64,000 nucleotides of DNA, from positions 1 to 64,000 of the forward strand of contig NZ_LAHL01000010.1 in NCBI RefSeq assembly GCF_000966195.1, written 5' to 3'. Positions within the stretch are counted from its first letter, which is position 1, and every line of letters begins with the position of its first letter. The stretch comes from Domibacillus robiginosus. Lineage in GTDB: Bacteria > Bacillota > Bacilli > Bacillales > Domibacillaceae. The translations under genes were made by a program, and so were the position numbers. Below, piece by piece: positions 59,688 to 64,000 of this stretch. The notes below the pieces were generated by a model. It worked only from the letters and a program-made list of their open reading frames with translations. It did no database searches and was not told where the DNA came from.

Positions 59688-59855
59688 ATGGATACAAACC
59701 AACAAATCCTTGATGATTTATCTTTTCAGATTAAGAAACTCCGCAGGTTGATGATCCTGGCTGCCAACGTCTATGGCTTTACAAGTTTTGAGACATTACA
59801 CTATAGCCAGGAGTTAGACAAATTAATTATTCAATTTCAACTCTATAATAAATGA
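59688..59855 (+). CDS. Spo0E-like aspartyl-phosphate phosphatase
   Basis: A 55-residue member of the Spo0E/YisI/YnzD family, which dephosphorylates Spo0A-P and so delays sporulation. The diagnostic SQELDKLI motif is at about residues 42-49, preceded by the helix IKKLRRLMILAANVYGF. The ATG at 59688 has TAGGAGG 7 nt upstream, which excludes the longer frame from 59640. A terminator follows directly, so it is a single-gene unit. Confidence 0.9.
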   Translation: MDTNQQILDDLSFQIKKLRRLMILAANVYGFTSFETLHYSQELDKLIIQFQLYNK

Positions 59856-59863
59856 CGAATTTC

Positions 59864-59890
59864 AGCCGAAGGCCTCTTCGGCTTTTTTTA
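59864..59890 (+). terminator. terminator of the Spo0E-like gene
   Basis: AGCCGAAG and CTTCGGCT (59864-59871, 59876-59883) with seven T. Confidence 0.92.
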
Positions 59891-60060
59891 TTGGTTTGCA
59901 TACTTCTTCTTCCATTATTTACTTCAAACTATATGTTTCCAACACCTAAATCCCCTGTCTATAGACGGGTCTCCTTTGATAGACTTTTTTGCGTAAATTA
60001 GTGCTGTTTGTCCATCCCTTTTGTTTTCCAACTGGAAATAACCTTATTCTTACCTGCTCG

Positions 60061-60084
60061 GTACACTGGTTAAAATCAGTGTAC
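60061..60084. repeat. inverted repeat upstream of the coat cluster
   Basis: GTACACTG (60061-60068) and CAGTGTAC (60077-60084) form a perfect 8-bp stem 67 bp before the CotW-like gene. No T run follows. It could be an operator, for example for a late coat regulator, but no match was recognised. Confidence 0.4.
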
Positions 60085-60150
60085 GGTTTCCTTCTGAAGA
60101 ATAGGCGCATATGCTGATAAGAAATGATGATTTATAAAGGAGCGGTATTG

Positions 60151-60369
60151 ATGAGCGATTCGTCTAAAAATCCAAAAATCTTGTCCGACAAGGTTATTGA
60201 CTTATTGGTGAGTACGACCCTTCAAAAAAACGGCGTAAATATAGACAAAGCGAAAAAGCAGCTGTCTGATGAACAGAAAAAAATGTTTAAAGAATTAGTG
60301 GAGGATTTAAGCAAGCAAGTAGACGCCTTTGTAAAAAAGCCGCCAGTCAATAAAAAAGAATCAAAATAA
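60151..60369 (+). CDS. CotW-like spore coat protein
   Basis: A 72-residue Lys-rich protein. The segment STTLQKNGVNIDKAKKQLSD and the following EQKKMFKELVEDLSKQVDA resemble the corresponding part of B. subtilis CotW, and it lies 120 bp upstream of two CotX-type genes, as in the cotVWXYZ cluster. It would be part of the insoluble outer coat or crust. The ATG at 60151 follows AAAGGAG at 8 nt. The match is from memory, so CotW identity is likely but not proven. Confidence 0.65.
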   Translation: MSDSSKNPKILSDKVIDLLVSTTLQKNGVNIDKAKKQLSDEQKKMFKELVEDLSKQVDAFVKKPPVNKKESK

Positions 60370-60379
60370 TTTTTCACGC

Positions 60380-60404
60380 TGCTCCTTTTAAGGGGCATTT
60401 TTTT
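60380..60404 (+). terminator. terminator of the CotW-like gene
   Basis: TGCTCCTT and AAGGGGCA pair (one G-T), followed by seven T. Confidence 0.75.
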
Positions 60405-60451
60405 ATTTTCTAAAACAGTTACAGACGCCCTTCCCGAAAGACTGATAACTT

Positions 60452-60460
60452 CATACGGTA
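60452..60460 (+). promoter_or_regulatory. SigK-type -10 box of the first cotX
   Basis: CATACGGTA fits the mother-cell sigma -10 CATANNNTA exactly, 30 bp before the start codon. The -35 AC element is not clear at normal spacing, as happens at GerE-assisted cot promoters. Confidence 0.4.
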
Positions 60461-60490
60461 TGTTATAACACAAAAAGGAGGGTTAGAACT

Positions 60491-60967
60491 ATGTCAAAAT
60501 GCTATGACGACTCTGAGTACAAAAGAAGAAGACGGAGGAACGACGAGGAAGAAAGACCTCGTAGAAAGCGTGATCGTGAAGAAGAGCATGATGATGCGGA
60601 CGTAGTACAAGACGGTGTTCAAAAATCATTCATCGACCAGGAATCAGATGAATTAGTGTGGATTAAAGATTCATGTAACGTTGAGGTGCAGTCAACTGAC
60701 ACACAGGCTGCTGTATCTCTTCAAGTAGGCTTGCAGCTGGCTATTGCATTGGTTGTCAGCATTACAATTGGAGATTCAGATGAAGGACAGTCTGTAGCAC
60801 AGGAGCTTTTCCAGCAGTTTGATACGGAGCAAACAAACAAACAGAAAATTTTTGTTGAAAACTCCAAAGATGTTACGATCACAACAACTGACACTGACCT
60901 CTCTGTTAACATCCAGGCTCTTTTACAAGTGCTCGTTGCTTTAGTCGTTAAATTAGATGTGTTGTAA
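60491..60967 (+). CDS. cotX: spore coat protein CotX
   Basis: A 158-residue insoluble coat/crust protein. An Arg/Glu-rich N-terminus (YKRRRRRNDEEERPRRKRDR) is followed by two copies of the CotX/CotV domain: QESDELVWIKDSCNVEVQST (from about 50) and KIFVENSKDVTITTTDTDLS (from about 118). Each has STDTQAAVSLQ- or TTDTDLSVNIQ-type cores and a hydrophobic end (LQLAIALVVSITI, LLQVLVALVVKLDVL). AAGGAGGG lies 8 nt before the ATG. A second, similar gene follows in the same direction. Confidence 0.9.
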   Translation: MSKCYDDSEYKRRRRRNDEEERPRRKRDREEEHDDADVVQDGVQKSFIDQESDELVWIKDSCNVEVQSTDTQAAVSLQVGLQLAIALVVSITIGDSDEGQSVAQELFQQFDTEQTNKQKIFVENSKDVTITTTDTDLSVNIQALLQVLVALVVKLDVL

Positions 60968-60999
60968 GAAAACTCATTAAAATGAAAGAGGTGAATAAT

Positions 61000-61428
61000 A
61001 TGAGTGAGAAAAAGTGGAGAGCTTTGGATCATTGCGATGATAACAATCAAAACGATGAGGACGTTCTGCAGAAAGGAGATCAAGTCGTTTCCAGTGACCA
61101 GGAGTCTTTCGAATGGATTATTGTAAAGGATTCAGAAGATGTTGAAATCCACACAACAGATACGCAGGTCGCAGTTTCCCTGCAGCTGGGTATCCAAGTG
61201 GCCATCGCAGTCGTTCTCAGCATTACAGTTGGTAATTCCGACCAAACAAAATCTGTCATACAGGACTTGAAGCAATTCCTTAAAACAAAACAAAAGAATA
61301 CACAGAAAACAGTCATCGAGGGCTCCAAACATATTAAGGTTACAACAACAGATACAGATTTGGCCGTAAACATCCAGGCTCTTCTTCAAATTCTTCTAGC
61401 TATCGTCGTCAAATTAGATGTTTTGTAA
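61000..61428 (+). CDS. second CotX/CotV-type spore coat protein
   Basis: A 142-residue paralogue of the preceding gene, with the same two-domain layout (QESFEWIIVKDSEDVEIHTT and KTVIEGSKHIKVTTTDTDLA) and the same LVVKLDVL-type ending. It lacks the Arg-rich head and has an acidic one instead (DHCDDNNQNDEDVLQ). It starts 32 bp after cotX with its own GAGGTG site, so the two are cotranscribed. The pair probably arose by duplication. Confidence 0.88.
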   Translation: MSEKKWRALDHCDDNNQNDEDVLQKGDQVVSSDQESFEWIIVKDSEDVEIHTTDTQVAVSLQLGIQVAIAVVLSITVGNSDQTKSVIQDLKQFLKTKQKNTQKTVIEGSKHIKVTTTDTDLAVNIQALLQILLAIVVKLDVL

Positions 61429-61513
61429 TCGTTACATTCCTAAAAAAGAGAAAGCACACGGCAGGAAATGTCCAGTATTCTCTTATTCCCATATACTTAG
61501 AAGAGTTCTATTT

Positions 61514-61544
61514 AAAAAAGGCGCAATTTTTTGCACCTTTTTTT
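61514..61544. terminator. bidirectional terminator between cotX paralogue and sleL
   Basis: AAAAAAGGcGCA and TGCaCCTTTTTTT form a stem with T runs on both sides. Confidence 0.8.
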
Positions 61545-61598
61545 CTTTGAAAAAGAAGTACAGCTTTCCATTAAATAGCGGTTGATTGTGCCTGAAGC

Positions 61599-62864
61599 TT
61601 ACCTTTTTCGAACTCTGAAAAACTTTCTTAAAAGCCATGGTCCCTGCGGAAATCCAAGGGTCAGCTGCCATGCGCCCAATCCCAGAAGACCGCTTTGACG
61701 CACAGAAATCATTTTTGCACTGATGCTTCTTGTGTCTTCAAACCAGACTTCATGGTCGGCGCCCTGTTCATCCCTATATCGAAAAAATGGCGATTCATTC
61801 TCTCTTGAATATTGAATAGGCGATTGATATCTCATAGCAGTGGTGATCGCATCTTGATTAGAAATGGCCCGTGCCGCCGTGCCAGGAGTGTACGGAACGA
61901 CCCAGTCGTATCCGTATAACGGCATGCCTAAAATGATTTTGCTTCGCGGAAGCCGGCTGGCAGCAAACTCCACTGTTCTTCTTACTTCCGTAATAGGAGC
62001 ACTGGGACCGGGTTCACTGCCGGCATGATGCCAGTCATAAGCCATTATAAACATATAGTCTACTACAGCGCCAATTCCGCCATAATCATATCCTCTTAAC
62101 CATGGAATACCCTCGCTTGTTTTAGCTGGAACCGCCACTGTAACGACAAAGCCCGCTGGTTTCAGACGTTCTGACAGCTGGCGAAGAAATCCTGTAAAAA
62201 GATCCCGGTCTGCTGCCGGCATCTGTTCAAAATCAATATTTACACCGCCATACCCTTTCTGAGAAATTAAAGTAAAAATATTATTAACAAGATTTGTTCT
62301 TGCTGTCGGATTGTTCAATACTTGATGTGTAAGGTCTGGACTAAAGCCTTGAGCTGTTAGATTAGTGATGGTTACAATTGGGATCACCCGGTTTTGCCAG
62401 GTGGTTTGAATGGCCGTTATATCGTTCAAATCATTAGCGATATCACCATTAGCAGCAATATGGTACTCAAAAAGAGAAATAATGGAAGCGTACGGTGCAA
62501 AATCTGTAATAAGCGTGCGGTCCAATGCGGGGCTTCGAACCACGTAAAAACTTAGCGTGCTGGCCAGATAATTGGAGGTGTTAGGAATTTGTATGCGTGT
62601 GCCAGCTTGCAGAGAAGCTGGATTCACAGAAGGATTGGCAGTGCGCAGCTGTTGGACGGTTACGTAGGATTTTTTCGCAATAGTATCAAAAGTATCGCCT
62701 GGCTGGACAATAATATATGTGTATAAAGGAACGAGCAGCGCCTGCCCAGGGACCACATTGGTTTCGCTTAGACCATTGACCATCCGTAATTGATCCACTG
62801 ACGTCCCGTACCTGCTGCTGATTCTGAACAATGACTCCCCTGCTTGAACCTCGTGAATAAACAT
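61599..62864 (-). CDS. sleL: spore cortex-lytic/germination N-acetylglucosaminidase (SleL/YaaH)
   Basis: A 421-residue enzyme with two LysM peptidoglycan-binding domains (residues 3-46 and 50-94) and a GH18 catalytic domain (about 105-421). The catalytic motif is GGVNIDFEQ with Asp211 and Glu213. SleL (YaaH) cleaves cortex fragments during germination and sits in the spore coat. No Sec signal peptide is present, as expected for a protein made in the mother cell. The ATG at 62864 has AAGGGAGG 6 nt upstream; the frame back to 62915 is rejected. Confidence 0.92.
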   Translation of the reverse strand: MFIHEVQAGESLFRISSRYGTSVDQLRMVNGLSETNVVPGQALLVPLYTYIIVQPGDTFDTIAKKSYVTVQQLRTANPSVNPASLQAGTRIQIPNTSNYLASTLSFYVVRSPALDRTLITDFAPYASIISLFEYHIAANGDIANDLNDITAIQTTWQNRVIPIVTITNLTAQGFSPDLTHQVLNNPTARTNLVNNIFTLISQKGYGGVNIDFEQMPAADRDLFTGFLRQLSERLKPAGFVVTVAVPAKTSEGIPWLRGYDYGGIGAVVDYMFIMAYDWHHAGSEPGPSAPITEVRRTVEFAASRLPRSKIILGMPLYGYDWVVPYTPGTAARAISNQDAITTAMRYQSPIQYSRENESPFFRYRDEQGADHEVWFEDTRSISAKMISVRQSGLLGLGAWQLTLGFPQGPWLLRKFFRVRKR

Positions 62865-62898
62865 ATTCGTCCTCCCTTCACCCTTTTCGGCCTTTTTA

Positions 62899-62927
62899 TC
62901 GGTATGATAAAACATTACTGTTTATTC
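62899..62927 (-). promoter_or_regulatory. SigE-like promoter of sleL
   Basis: On the minus strand GAATAA (62922-62927), a 15-bp spacer, and CATACCGA (62899-62906) resemble the SigE pattern of an ATA-containing -35 and CATACANT. B. subtilis yaaH is SigE-dependent. One -10 base does not fit. Confidence 0.4.
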
Positions 62928-63201
62928 GCATTTCAGGAAGCCACTTTAAAGAGAGCTATCCCATGTTTTTTTATTTTTCTTACATTTGTTCAAAAACGAT
63001 TTAACCCTCTCAAATTTTGTATAAAGAAGGAAATGCCCTGCATGCCCCAGTCAGGTTTATTTTCCGAACGACGTTAAAGTGGCGTCGATGCCGCTATACA
63101 TTAAAAATAGCTACCACGCAACCAACTGCTGAATAAACTTCAGCTATACTTTCACTTGTATCACATATAGATGAAAAAATCTCCTGTTTTTACATTTTCC
63201 A

Positions 63202-63250
63202 AACCATTAAGACATCGCTTTTTTAGCAAGCATTGTCTTGATGGTTTTTC
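63202..63250 (+). terminator. orphan terminator-like hairpin upstream of the MFS gene
   Basis: AACCATTAAGACA (63202-63214) pairs with TGTCTTGATGGTT (63234-63246), with an inner GCT/AGC stem and five T after. No plus-strand gene ends here. It may be an attenuator for the transporter gene 126 bp downstream, or end a small RNA. A small palindrome TATAGC/GCTATA follows at 63258-63274. Confidence 0.45.
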
Positions 63251-63375
63251 TGTTTCTTATAGCTTTTGGCTATAGGTGCCTATTACAAATAAGCGTTACT
63301 CTATAAGTGCAGGCACGTGGTATGATACGAGCACAATCAAAAAAGAATCAGATGTTTCGAAAAGGAGAGGAAAAA

Positions 63376-64000
63376 ATGCGTAAAGTAAATGCGTCTGAAG
63401 TCGTAGCAGCAAGTCGTTTCAATAAATTTCATTTAGCTGTTTTTTTATGGTGTGTATACGCTATTGCGTTTGATGGGTTTGATATTGCGATGTATGGGGT
63501 TGGTCTTCCTGTAATGATGACTGATTTTGGACTGACATCCGTTGAAGCCGGCAGTATTGGCAGCTACGTATTAGTCGGTATGATGGCTGGTGCCTTCATA
63601 TGCGGTCCGCTGGCAGATACAATCGGTCGTAAAAAAGTGCTGGCTATTTGTATGTTTTTGTTTAGTGTTTTCACGTTTCTTTCTGGTCTTGCCCCGAATG
63701 CTGCAGTGTTCACGATCATGCGTGTCATGGCCGGTATCGGGATGGGTGGTTTGATGCCTACGGTAATCGCGTTAATGAGTGAGTATTCACCGAAGAAAAA
63801 CCGTGCACTTATTGTTGCAACTATGTATTGCGGCTATTCTGTTGGAGGCATTTTGGCAGCGCTGATCGGCATGTCTATTATGCAGGATTTTGGCTGGCGG
63901 GTACTTTACTGGATTGGGATTATTCCACTGTTTACCCTGCCCTTTTTCTTGAAAAAGTTCCCCGAATCTCTTTCTTATTACATGTTGCGCGGGCGGGGTG
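63376..64000 (+). CDS. MFS transporter, aromatic acid:H+ symporter type (runs off window end)
   Basis: The first 208 codons of a major facilitator. CVYAIAFDGFDIAMYGVGLP carries the DGFD motif typical of the aromatic acid:H+ symporter group (PcaK, BenK, MhpT). GPLADTIGRKKVL is MFS motif A, and MRVMAGIGMGGLMPTVIALM is also conserved. About six membrane segments are visible before the window ends. It probably imports a benzoate-like or hydroxyaromatic acid; no catabolic gene is visible to fix the substrate. AAAGGAGAGG lies 6 nt before the ATG. Confidence 0.88.
   Translation, partial: MRKVNASEVVAASRFNKFHLAVFLWCVYAIAFDGFDIAMYGVGLPVMMTDFGLTSVEAGSIGSYVLVGMMAGAFICGPLADTIGRKKVLAICMFLFSVFTFLSGLAPNAAVFTIMRVMAGIGMGGLMPTVIALMSEYSPKKNRALIVATMYCGYSVGGILAALIGMSIMQDFGWRVLYWIGIIPLFTLPFFLKKFPESLSYYMLRGRG

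Overview
This window comes from the chromosome of an endospore-forming, low-to-mid GC Bacillaceae bacterium. The evidence is spore genes (tandem CotX-type coat proteins with a CotW-like partner, a LysM/GH18 cortex-lytic enzyme, a spore-type manganese catalase, a Spo0E-like phosphatase, YqhV), strong AGGAGG-type ribosome binding sites, sigma-A promoters, a T-box leader, and TreR, TnrA, CcpA and Fur sites of the Bacillus type. The genus cannot be fixed from the sequence. No rRNA or tRNA gene, CRISPR array or prophage was seen.

Region by region. 0-2.1 kb: the start of an IS1182-type transposase, then a trehalose PTS gene (treP) whose promoter carries TreR-like operators and a cre site. 2.1-4.5 kb: IS-like non-coding sequence, a cupin gene and a two-gene membrane/lipoprotein unit. 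4.6-16.1 kb: a purine-breakdown island. It holds allB, a FAH-family hydrolase, an amidase-signature enzyme, an NCS2 permease, pucG, allC, the divergent activator pucR, and the NCS1 permease pucI. TGTNA-N7-TNACA boxes (TnrA/GlnR type) lie upstream of allB and of pucI. 16.5-30.5 kb: pentapeptide-repeat protein, a GAF-GAF-PAS-GGDEF-EAL protein coupled to a thiamine-diphosphate enzyme, amino acid transporters, a spare S14 gene, manganese catalase, and a PadR/DUF4188 pair. 30.5-32.7 kb: a gene graveyard with an alcohol dehydrogenase remnant, orphan terminators and clustered inverted repeats. 32.7-46.6 kb: SDR epimerase, HpaB, GNAT genes (two broken), a methyltransferase, a lone trpB under a tryptophan T-box, secreted/membrane GH30 and GH3 glycosidases, and a Fur-boxed MFS exporter. 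47-58.7 kb: MATE pump, a ParM-like actin with a Lys/Glu-rich partner, a MetE-like enzyme, an XRE / GAF-like / PAS-HD signalling cluster, a PhoD-like phosphatase and a PAS-GGDEF protein. 59-64 kb: Spo0E-like protein, coat genes, SleL and the start of an aromatic-acid MFS transporter.

How the genes fit together. The island from 4.6 to 16.1 kb should import allantoin and related purines and convert them through allantoate and ureidoglycine to glycine plus oxalurate, under PucR and probably TnrA control. The translationally coupled amidase and FAH genes are unusual there and are candidates for handling oxalurate or a related C2 product. The spore genes are spread over several transcription units. 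Two GGDEF proteins and one HD-domain protein suggest active nucleotide second-messenger signalling.
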